From contig NZ_PXNQ02000003.1 of the NCBI RefSeq assembly GCF_003007735.2, forward strand, positions 310,001 to 374,000: 64,000 bases of DNA, in the 5' to 3' direction. The notes under the pieces were generated by a model. That model ran no database searches and was not told the DNA's origin. It saw only the letters and a program-made list of their open reading frames with translations. Below are positions 56,951 to 64,000 of the stretch, piece by piece. Source of the DNA: Paracoccus methylarcula. GTDB lineage: Bacteria; Pseudomonadota; Alphaproteobacteria; Rhodobacterales; Rhodobacteraceae. A program made the translations under genes and the position numbers. Each line of letters starts with the position of its first letter. Within the stretch, counting starts at the first letter, position 1.

Positions 56951-58380
56951 TTACATCAGTTTGCGGCGGCGTGTCACCTCGATATTCAGCTCTGTCAGTT
57001 TTTTGCGCAGTGTATTGCGGTTAATTCCCAGCAGATCGGCACATTTCAGCTGATTTCCGCCGGTCGCATCCAGCGCGACCTCCAGAAGCGGGCGCTCAAT
57101 CTCGTGCAGGATGCGGTCATAGAGGCCCGGAGGCGGCAATTCATCGCCATGCAGGTCGAAATATCGCTGCAAATGCGCCTCGACCGTATCCGACAGCCGC
57201 GCATTGGCGGCGGGGGCGGTCCCGCCGCTTCCGGTCTCTGCCGCCAATGCGCCAGTTCCCGCAGCCGCTCGCACACCGCCCTGCTGGCTCAGCGCCTCGC
57301 GCATTTCGGTGGCGGAAATCTCCGGACCGCTGGCGGTCAATGCGAGGCGCCGCATCAGGTTTTCCAGTTCCCGCACATTACCGGGGAAGGCATAGGCACG
57401 CAGCAATCCCGCCGCCTCCTCGGCCAGGCCACGCTCGGGCAGGCCCTGGGTGGCGGCACGGGCCAGAAGATGCTCTGCAAGCGGCAGGATGTCGTCAACG
57501 CGGGCGCGCAGGGGCGGCACCGAGACCGTCACCCCCGCCAGCCGGTAATAGAGATCCGAGCGCAGCCGGCCCGCCGCCATGTCGGCCTGCGGATCGGGAC
57601 CGGTGGTACTGACGATACGCGGCAGCCGGATCCGCTCGGATTCGGCCTCCAGCGTCTCGATAAGCCCGATCAGGCGGGCCTGTGCGGCCTGGTCGAATCC
57701 CGCGGGATTCTCGATGATGATCGTGCCGCCCCGGGTCTTGTCGGCGACACGGGCGAAGACATCCTCGCCCGCATCGGCCGAGGTCAGCACGACGAAACCC
57801 TGTTCGCTCCGGTCGGACAGGTCGTGAAAGCTGCGCGCGATGATCGATTTGCCGGTGCCGGGCTCGCCCGCGATCAGCACCGGCAGATCGGCGTTCAGCA
57901 CCCGTGCCACCATCCGGAACAGGGCCTGCATGGCAGGCGCGTGACCGATCAGCGGCATGGCGGGATCGGCGCTGTCGCGCGAAGCCGGTGTCTCGGGCGC
58001 GAAATCGGATTTGCGCGGGCGGCGGGACAGCGCCTGCCCAGCCTTGGCCATCAGGTCGGGCAGGTCGAAGGGCTTGGGCAGGTAGTCGAAGGCCGCCGCC
58101 TCGGTCGCGCGGATCGCGGTGACGATCGTATTCTGCGCCGAGATCACGATGACGGGCAGATCGGGCCGCACCTGCCGGATGGCGGGGATCTGGTCGATGC
58201 CATTGCCGTCGGGCATCATCACATCGGTGATGACGAGGTCGCCCCGCCCTTCCCCGACCCATTTCGACAATTGCGAGAGGCTGCCGGTGGCATGCACCCG
58301 GCAGCCGCCCGCGTCAGCGCCTGCGTCAGCACGGTGCGGATGGTGCGGTCGTCATCGGCGATCAGAACGGTTCCGTCCAT
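56951..58380 (-). pseudogene. ntrC: Nitrogen regulator NtrC, frameshifted near the N-terminus
   Basis: The N-terminus ([25 protein letters not shown]) starts at the ATG at 58380 and leaves frame at about 58304-58308. One extra G would continue [16 protein letters not shown] into the long frame that ends at 56951. The intact protein would be about 475 residues: receiver domain ([17 protein letters not shown] with the phospho-acceptor aspartate), AAA+ domain (Walker A AGEPGTGKSIIARSFHD), no GAFTGA, and a Fis-type helix-turn-helix (GGNQLKCADLLGINRNTLRK). Absence of GAFTGA fits Rhodobacter NtrC, which activates sigma-70 polymerase. It is 12 bases downstream of ntrB. Confidence 0.88.
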
Positions 58381-58392
58381 GGGAGTAGGTCC

Positions 58393-59511
58393 TTATGCCT
58401 TGGGCAATGAAATTCGAAACAGGGTATGGCCGGGGCGGCTGTCCACGCGGATCAGCGCGCCGTGATCGGTCACGATCTTGCTGACCAGCGCCAGCCCCAG
58501 CCCGGTGCCGTTCTCGCGCCCCGAGACGAAGGGCTCGAACACCTGTTCGGCGATCGCCTCGGGCAGGCCGGGGCCGTTATCCTCGATCTCGATCTGCAGG
58601 GGTAGCGCGCGGCCCTTGGGCCAGCTGTCGTCGGGCGGCAGGCGCAGGCTGTGGTCATAGCTGCTGCGCAGCCGGATGGTGGCGCCGGGGCGTTCCCCCA
58701 GGGCTTCGGCGGCATTCTTCACGAGATTCAGGCAAACCTGCACGAGTTGGTCGGCATCAGCCAGCGCATGGGGCAGCGAGGGGTCGTAATCGGTGACGAT
58801 GCTCACCTTCTTGGCGAAACCGACGGTTGCAGAGCGCCGCACCTGCTCCAGCACATCATGGACATTCACCGGCGCGAGCTTGGGAGCGGAAGTATCGCCG
58901 AAACGCTCGACCTGCTCCAGCAGCGACACGATCCGGCGGGATTCGCTGACGATCATCTCGGCCATCTCGCGGTCCTCGGGCGGGGCATTCATCGCCATCA
59001 GCTGCGCTGCCCCCCGGATTCCCGCAAGCGGGTTCTTGATCTCATGCGCCAGCATCTCGGCCATGCCGATGGCGCTGCGGGCAGCGGAGCGGACGGCGCG
59101 GCTTTGGTAAAGCACGCCGCTGTCATCCTCGGGCACGATCAGGATCGAGGCCGCGCCATCGATCCCCTCTGCCGGCCCGGCATGGACCGAGGCATGGCGC
59201 GTCTGATGGCCGCCCGCCCGGTCGCCGATCTCGAAATGCACACCGGGCTGGTAGAGCGCCTCGTCACCCCCGATGACCCGGTTGAAGAGAGGTCCAAGGG
59301 AGGGACGGATACGCAGCCGCTTTACCATGTCCTCGCTGTCCAGCGGTTTTCCGACCATCGAGTTGCGCGAGAGGTTCAGCCAGATCTCCGCCGCGTCATT
59401 CATCGCGCCCACCCGGCCCTTGTGATCAAGGATCAGCGCCGGCAGAGGCAGTTGCAACCAGCCCGGACCGGGATTCGCCTCGCGGAAATCGGCCGGGCGC
59501 GGACAGGTCAT
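58393..59511 (-). CDS. ntrB: Nitrogen sensor histidine kinase NtrB
   Basis: This 372-residue soluble kinase/phosphatase controls NtrC in response to PII. It has a PAS-like N-terminal domain (LPALILDHKGRVGAMNDAAE), HisKA with MLAHEIKNPLAGIRGAAQLM, and an ATPase domain with NLVKNAAEALGER, IEDNGPGLPEAIAEQVF and GTGLGLALVSKIVTDHG. The ATG at 59511 overlaps the dusB stop (ATGA), and the frame extends upstream only through the dusB region. It lies between dusB and ntrC in the standard nifR3-ntrBC arrangement. Confidence 0.92.
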   Translation of the reverse strand: MTCPRPADFREANPGPGWLQLPLPALILDHKGRVGAMNDAAEIWLNLSRNSMVGKPLDSEDMVKRLRIRPSLGPLFNRVIGGDEALYQPGVHFEIGDRAGGHQTRHASVHAGPAEGIDGAASILIVPEDDSGVLYQSRAVRSAARSAIGMAEMLAHEIKNPLAGIRGAAQLMAMNAPPEDREMAEMIVSESRRIVSLLEQVERFGDTSAPKLAPVNVHDVLEQVRRSATVGFAKKVSIVTDYDPSLPHALADADQLVQVCLNLVKNAAEALGERPGATIRLRSSYDHSLRLPPDDSWPKGRALPLQIEIEDNGPGLPEAIAEQVFEPFVSGRENGTGLGLALVSKIVTDHGALIRVDSRPGHTLFRISLPKA

Positions 59512-60523
59512 GCGGCGGCCTTTTCCGTTCCGGGGCCTTGCGCCTCGGTGAAGGCGCGGCGGATCAGGGCGATGGTCGCGGCGGGACTGTCGGCGCGCAG
59601 CATCTCGGCCCGCATCGGCGCGCCATTCGCATCGGCATACCAGCCAGATGCTTGCGGGCGACGCGCAGCCCCAGCTCGGCACCGTAGAAATCCAGCATGT
59701 CCTCGTAATGCTCTTCGACCGCCTCGGCCAGCGCCGCGCCCTGCGGGACGACCGGGGCGGGCGTGTCCCAGAGCCGGTGGGCGATCTCGGCCAGCCGCCA
59801 GGGCGCGCCCTGTGCGCCCCGCCCGACCATCACCGCATCGGCCCCCGATGCCTGCAAGGCAGCCCGCGCCGACACCGCGCAGGTCACGTCGCCATTGGCC
59901 ACCAGCGGAGGACGGCCCGGCAGGTTCGCAACCCCGGCAATCTTCGTCCAGTCGGCATGACCCTTGTAGAACTGCGCCCGCGTGCGGCCATGCACGGTCA
60001 GCATGCGCACCCCGGCATCGCGGGCCCGCCGTGCCAGTTCGGCGGCGTTGAGGGAACTATCGTCCCAGCCAAGCCGCATCTTCAGCGTCACCGGCACCCG
60101 GACCGCACCGACCACCGCCTCGATCAGCCCCAACGCATGATCGAGATCGCGCATCAGCGCCGCGCCCGACAGCCCGCCCGTCACCTTCTTGGCCGGGCAG
60201 CCCATGTTGATGTCGATGATCCGCGCGCCCATCCCCTCGACGATCCGGGCTGTCTCGGCCATCGCCCCCGCCTCGCGCCCGGCGATCTGGACCGAGACCG
60301 GCAGCCGCCCCTCGGTCAGCGCCTTTGCGCGCACCGCCGCCCGCGTCGAAGGGCGGGGCGTGACCATCTCGGTCGAGGCGACCATCTCACTGACCATCAG
60401 CCCGGCGCCATGACGCGCCACGGCGCGCCTGAAGGGCAGATCGGTGATCCCCGCCATCGGCGCCAGGAATACCGGCGGCCCAAGTCGCGTATCGCCAATC
60501 ATGATCGGTTCGGGCAATTGCAT
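59508..60523 (-). pseudogene. dusB: tRNA-dihydrouridine synthase DusB (NifR3), frameshifted at the C-terminus
   Basis: This flavoenzyme reduces uridines in the tRNA D-loop. The main frame has LAPMAGITDLPFRRAVARHG, VQIAGREAGAMAETARI, MGCPAKKVTGGLSGAALMRD (catalytic cysteine), VTLKMRLGWDD, MLTVHGRTRAQFYKG and NGDVTCAVSARAALQ. After GLRVARKHL the frame breaks (59644-59645). One extra G would give GWYADANGAPMRAEMLRADS and RRAFTEAQGPGTEKAAA, ending in a TGA that overlaps the ntrB start. The ATG at 60523 (MQLPEPIMIGDTRL) matches the family. Intact length would be about 338 residues. Confidence 0.9.
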
Positions 60524-60750
60524 GTCTCGTTCCTTCGGCTTGCTTCGATCCGCCTGCAAGGGCATGAATGCCAGCCCCTGCCGACCCTTCGCATGGATGA
60601 CTGGGGCTGCTTAAATTTCGCGCTTACTGCCTATAATATAGGCATTCGAAATGCGATGCCATGTCGCAATTCACCGGCCCGACCGTCGCTTCCAGCATGG
60701 CGGTTTCGTCCGACCCTGCTTACATATGCCACAATCAGCAAGAGGGCATC
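60524..60750. promoter_or_regulatory. dusB-sdaA divergent intergenic region with TATAAT palindrome
   Basis: GCCTATA-A-TATAGGC (60629-60643) is a perfect 15-base palindrome that contains TATAAT. It could be the -10 of sdaA or of the dusB-ntr operon on the other strand, and an operator. No -35 box close to consensus is visible. Confidence 0.4.
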
Positions 60751-62133
60751 ATGTTCCTGTCGGTCTTCGATCTTTTCAAGCTGGGCGTAGGCCCGTCCTC
60801 GTCGCATACGATGGGGCCGATGGTCGCCGGGGCGCGGTTCCTCGCGGCCCTGCGCGAACAGCCATTCCGCGCCCAGGGGCTGAAGGCAAGCCTGCATGGC
60901 AGCCTCGCCTTCACCGGCAAGGGGCATGCCACCGACCGCGCCACGATCCTCGGGCTGGCGGGATTCCTGCCCGAGACCATCGATACCGGGGTCGCCGAAG
61001 CCGCCCTGGCCGCGAATCGCGAAAGCCTGATCCTGGCGCCCGAGGGCCTCGGCGAATTGCGGTTCGATCCGGACCGCGACCTGCGTTTCGATTTCGAGAA
61101 TGCCCTGCCCGGCCATGCCAATGGCATGACGCTTTCGGCCACCGACGCGCAAGGTGACGTGATCTTTCACCGGGTCTACTACTCGGTCGGCGGCGGCTTC
61201 GTGCTGACCGAGGAGGAACTGGCCCGCAAGGGAGAGGAGGACCGCAGCGACGCGGCCCCCAAGGTCCCCTATCCATTCGCGAGCGCCGCCGAGATGCTGG
61301 CAATGGCGGAAAAATCGGGCAAGTCCATCGCGCAGATGAAGCGTGCCAACGAGTTGATCTTTCGCAGCGATGCTGAACTGAGGGACGGTCTGGCCCGGAT
61401 CTGGCAAGTGATGCGGGATTGCATGGAGCGGGGGTTGGCAGCCGAGGGTATCCTGCCCGGCGGGCTGAGCGTCCGCCGCCGCGCCCGCGCCATCCACGAA
61501 AAACTGTTGGCCGAACGGGGCATGAACCTGACCGCGCCGCATGTCATCAATGACTGGATGTCCACCTATGCCATGGCGGTGAACGAGGAGAACGCCGCTG
61601 GCGGGCAGGTCGTGACCGCGCCCACCAATGGCGCGGCGGGGGTAGTGCCCGCCGTGATCCGCTACTGGCTGGACCATGTGCCCGGCGCAAGCGAGCGGGA
61701 CCTCCCGGATTTCCTGCTGACCGCCGCTGCGGTCGGTGGGCTGGTCAAGCATAACGCCTCGATCTCGGGCGCGGAATGCGGCTGCCAGGCCGAGGTGGGC
61801 TCGGCCTCTGCCATGGCGGCGGCGGGGCTGGCCGCAGTACTGGGCGGCACGCCGAGACAGGTCGAGAACGCCGCCGAGATCGCGCTGGAGCATCACCTGG
61901 GCATGACCTGCGATCCGGTGAAGGGGCTGGTGCAGGTGCCCTGCATCGAACGCAATGGGTTGGGCGCGATCAAGGCGGTCAGCGCGGCCAGCCTTGCCAT
62001 GCGCGGCGATGGCAGCCATCTCGTGCCGCTGGACTCGGCCATCGAGACGATGCGCCAGACCGGCCAGGACATGAGCGAGAAATACAAGGAAACCTCGCTT
62101 GGCGGGCTTGCCGTCAATGTCCCGAATTGCTGA
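60751..62133 (+). CDS. sdaA: L-serine ammonia-lyase (single-chain, iron-sulfur)
   Basis: This 460-residue enzyme deaminates L-serine to pyruvate with a [4Fe-4S] cluster. The N-terminal beta domain opens [20 protein letters not shown]. The C-terminal alpha domain shows [40 protein letters not shown] (cluster cysteine), [20 protein letters not shown] and a final VPNC tail. The terminal cysteine is the one seen to occupy the cluster site in type 2 enzymes. The ATG at 60751 has AGAGGG upstream; earlier in-frame Mets lack similarity. It is divergent from dusB. Confidence 0.94.
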   Translation: MFLSVFDLFKLGVGPSSSHTMGPMVAGARFLAALREQPFRAQGLKASLHGSLAFTGKGHATDRATILGLAGFLPETIDTGVAEAALAANRESLILAPEGLGELRFDPDRDLRFDFENALPGHANGMTLSATDAQGDVIFHRVYYSVGGGFVLTEEELARKGEEDRSDAAPKVPYPFASAAEMLAMAEKSGKSIAQMKRANELIFRSDAELRDGLARIWQVMRDCMERGLAAEGILPGGLSVRRRARAIHEKLLAERGMNLTAPHVINDWMSTYAMAVNEENAAGGQVVTAPTNGAAGVVPAVIRYWLDHVPGASERDLPDFLLTAAAVGGLVKHNASISGAECGCQAEVGSASAMAAAGLAAVLGGTPRQVENAAEIALEHHLGMTCDPVKGLVQVPCIERNGLGAIKAVSAASLAMRGDGSHLVPLDSAIETMRQTGQDMSEKYKETSLGGLAVNVPNC

Positions 62134-62242
62134 GTCAATCCGGCAACGTTTTGCGAATTGACGGGCGCGGCGCTTGCCCCGGAGCCCTACCATTGCTAAC
62201 GCTTGCGGGGACAGTGACCCATTCAACCAGAGGCCAATGCCC

Positions 62243-62785
62243 ATGAATCCGCGTTTCGCCCTCCTTGCCCTGCTGAGTTTGCCGCTTGCCGCCTGTGACG
62301 AGGCCGCAATGGCCGATCTGCGCCGGGGCATCGGCATGGAAGCCGAGGAAACCCAACCCGAGGATCCCGCGAAACCCCGCCCACCCGCGGTATCCCCGCT
62401 GGAGGTTCCGATCGAGACCAGCACGGCCGAAGCCAAGCTTGCCGTCAATGCCGATGCCGAGACGTTGAACACGGCAGCCTTTGTCGCACGCGGAAACGAG
62501 CCTTTCTGGAGCGTGGAAGTCAGCGGCAACACAGCCATCTACAAGACCCCGGAGAACCAGGGCGGCCGCAAGATCAATGTCAGCCGCCTGACCTTCGCCC
62601 AGGGTGTCGAATATGTCGGCACGATGGACGGGCTGGTATTCAAGGTAAGTTTCCGTGGCGCCGATTGCACCGACAGCATGTCGGGCGAGAAGTTCCCGAT
62701 GTCCGCCTCGCTGACCGTCAGGGGCCGCACCCATAACGGATGCGCCATGCCCGCCAGCAGCGCATCCGCCGAACCGCAGGGTTGA
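62243..62785 (+). CDS. COG3650-type lipoprotein
   Basis: This 180-residue lipoprotein has a signal ending in a lipobox (LPLAAC) at residue 17-18. The mature part has a proline-rich linker, then FVARGNEPFWSVEVSGNTAI, the start of the COG3650 'GNEPfW' domain, followed by beta strands and SFRGADCTDSMSGEKFPMSA, SLTVRGRTHNGCA with two cysteines that could form a disulfide. The family is periplasm-facing and uncharacterised. ATG at 62243 fits the AGAGG site; 62237 is an alternative. It lies 135 bases before yjbH. Confidence 0.75.
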   Translation: MNPRFALLALLSLPLAACDEAAMADLRRGIGMEAEETQPEDPAKPRPPAVSPLEVPIETSTAEAKLAVNADAETLNTAAFVARGNEPFWSVEVSGNTAIYKTPENQGGRKINVSRLTFAQGVEYVGTMDGLVFKVSFRGADCTDSMSGEKFPMSASLTVRGRTHNGCAMPASSASAEPQG

Positions 62786-62788
62786 TGG

Positions 62789-62829
62789 TGTTTCCGCCCC
62801 TTTGGCTCAGCCATTGTGGCGCGGAAACA
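62789..62829 (+). terminator. Weak hairpin after the COG3650 gene
   Basis: TGTTTCCGC (62789-62797) and GCGGAAACA (62821-62829) are perfect 9-bp arms with a 23-base loop, starting just after the stop. No T-run follows. Confidence 0.3.
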
Positions 62830-62920
62830 TCCCTCGCCGCAAAATCGGGCTGCGATGGGGTGCCCGAAGCGCCCGATGCCGCTAGTATCACCTGAACCGC
62901 TGTTATCAAGGATGCCGCCA

Positions 62921-64000
62921 ATGCGAGGTTCCCGCCTGACCAGCCGCCTGATGGCAACCACCCTTCCCGTCGCCTTCCTGGTCGGATCGGTCACAGGCAC
63001 CGCCATTGCCGAGCCGATGCAGGCGCGCAACATGACCACATTCGGCATGCCCGGCGGGATCGATACCCCCACGGCCGAGGCGCTGCCTGACGGGACCCTG
63101 GGCGCCACGTTGTCCTATTCGGAATACGCGCGGCGCCACAACGTGGTGTTCCAGGCCATGCCGCGCCTGACCGCGGTGTTGCGCTATTCCCGGGTCGAGG
63201 GTATCGAGGATCGCCGCAATAACAACGACCATCTATGGGACCGCTCCTTCGATCTGCGTATCCAGCTTTTGGACGAGGCCGGATGGCGCCCGGCCGTCGC
63301 GGTCGGCCTGCAGGATTTCGTCGGCACCGGCATCTATTCGGGCGAATATATCGTCGCGACCAAGAACATCACACCGACTGTTCGCGCCTCTGCCGGGATT
63401 GGCTGGGGGCGGATTGCCGGCGAGACCCGCTGGCCGCTGGAGCGTGGCGATCAGGGTGGCAAGCCGAATGTCGATGACTGGTTTACCGGCAGCGCCAAGC
63501 CCTTCGGCTCGATCACCTGGCAGGTCAATGACCGGTTGAGCCTCGCCGCAGAATATTCCAGCGACAACTACAAGAACGAGGTCGAAGGTGTCGGCGGCGA
63601 TGAGCCCGGCAACCTGAACCTCGCCGCCTATTACCGCTTTGGACAGGGTTACGAGGTCGGCCTTTACACGCTTGGCGGCGAAACATTCGGGGCGCAGTTC
63701 TCGTTCTCGCTGAACCCGCGCAAGGCACCCTATCCCTCGGGGCTGGAAAAAGCCCCCGCCCCTGTTCGCCCCCGCCCCGCCCCCGCAGCGGATCCCGAGG
63801 GCTGGTCGGGCCAATGGGCGCAGGACCCCACGGCGCAGCCGGCGATCCAGCAGGCATTGTCCGACGCGCTTGCCAAGGAAGGGCAGTTGCTCGAATCCAT
63901 GGCCCTGTCGGGGAATCGCGCCGAGGTGCGGATCCGCAACCAGCGCTATATCCAGCAGGCCGAGGCGGTCGGCCGGACGGCGCGTCTGATGACACGGGCG
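62921..64000 (+). CDS. YjbH-like outer-membrane beta-barrel protein (5' part)
   Basis: The frame is open from the ATG at 62921 to the window edge (360 residues). After a signal peptide (VAFLVGSVTGTAIA) come the YjbH landmarks: NMTTFGMPGGIDTPTAEALP, LGATLSYSEYARRHNVVFQA, YSRVEGIEDRRNNNDHLWDR, SFDLRIQLLDEAGWRPAVAV, FVGTGIYSGEYIVATKNITP and FGSITWQVNDRLSLAAEYSS. YjbH proteins are outer-membrane barrels tied to extracellular polysaccharide production. A proline-rich linker near residue 275 (APAPVRPRPAPAADP) leads to a second domain that continues beyond 64000. Confidence 0.85.
   Translation, partial: MRGSRLTSRLMATTLPVAFLVGSVTGTAIAEPMQARNMTTFGMPGGIDTPTAEALPDGTLGATLSYSEYARRHNVVFQAMPRLTAVLRYSRVEGIEDRRNNNDHLWDRSFDLRIQLLDEAGWRPAVAVGLQDFVGTGIYSGEYIVATKNITPTVRASAGIGWGRIAGETRWPLERGDQGGKPNVDDWFTGSAKPFGSITWQVNDRLSLAAEYSSDNYKNEVEGVGGDEPGNLNLAAYYRFGQGYEVGLYTLGGETFGAQFSFSLNPRKAPYPSGLEKAPAPVRPRPAPAADPEGWSGQWAQDPTAQPAIQQALSDALAKEGQLLESMALSGNRAEVRIRNQRYIQQAEAVGRTARLMTRA

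Overview
The window looks like chromosome of a high-G+C alphaproteobacterium of the Rhodobacterales, most likely Paracoccus or a close relative. The evidence is the dusB-ntrB-ntrC-ntrY-ntrX cluster with GAFTGA-less NtrC and NtrX, CobS/CobT cobaltochelatase subunits, malate synthase G, a DUF1674 protein, a DUF3035 lipoprotein and UgpBAEC. The genus is inferred from gene content only.

Region 1 (1-296) is the 5' part of a moxR-type ATPase gene. Region 2 (about 297-21274) is a patchwork accessory island that ends at the 3' end of a tRNA-Ala(CGC) gene. In order it holds: a phage-like gene broken by an in-frame stop; a Tn7-like transposition operon (tniQ-tnsA-tnsB-tnsC, each junction an ATGA overlap) preceded by a Ner-like regulator and two TACTGA hairpins; a serine-recombinase remnant; an orphan membrane protein; an IS5-type remnant; a higBA toxin-antitoxin pair with its own promoter/operator; a von Willebrand A - PP2C phosphatase - kinase triad (TerY-P type, a known predicted phosphorylation switch and phage-defence architecture) followed by an unknown protein, a PD-(D/E)XK/DUF4268-type nuclease and a small orphan; IS66 and tyrosine-recombinase fragments; and a prophage remnant whose tape-measure gene is split by a small inversion.

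Region 3 (21275-64000) is core chromosome: phoD, lolA, an MFS transporter and an e(P4)-type phosphatase; a minus-strand block with a DUF2268 protease, ftsK, a dapC-like aminotransferase, an amidase and DUF1674; rsmB-purH-lspA-DUF3035; an ATP-grasp/alpha-E/transglutaminase operon; yghU; glcB; cobS-cobT; an ECF sigma/anti-sigma pair; a DUF808 membrane protein; a glycerol-3-phosphate ABC importer with a PHO-box-like site; the nitrogen-control operon; sdaA; a COG3650 lipoprotein; and the start of yjbH.

Five genes (tnsB, the transglutaminase, DUF808, ntrC, dusB) each carry a single-base deletion beside a short homopolymer, after which the expected reading resumes. Four of them are core genes, so uncorrected sequencing indels are the simplest explanation. 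I therefore give whole-gene coordinates for these and say where the frame breaks.
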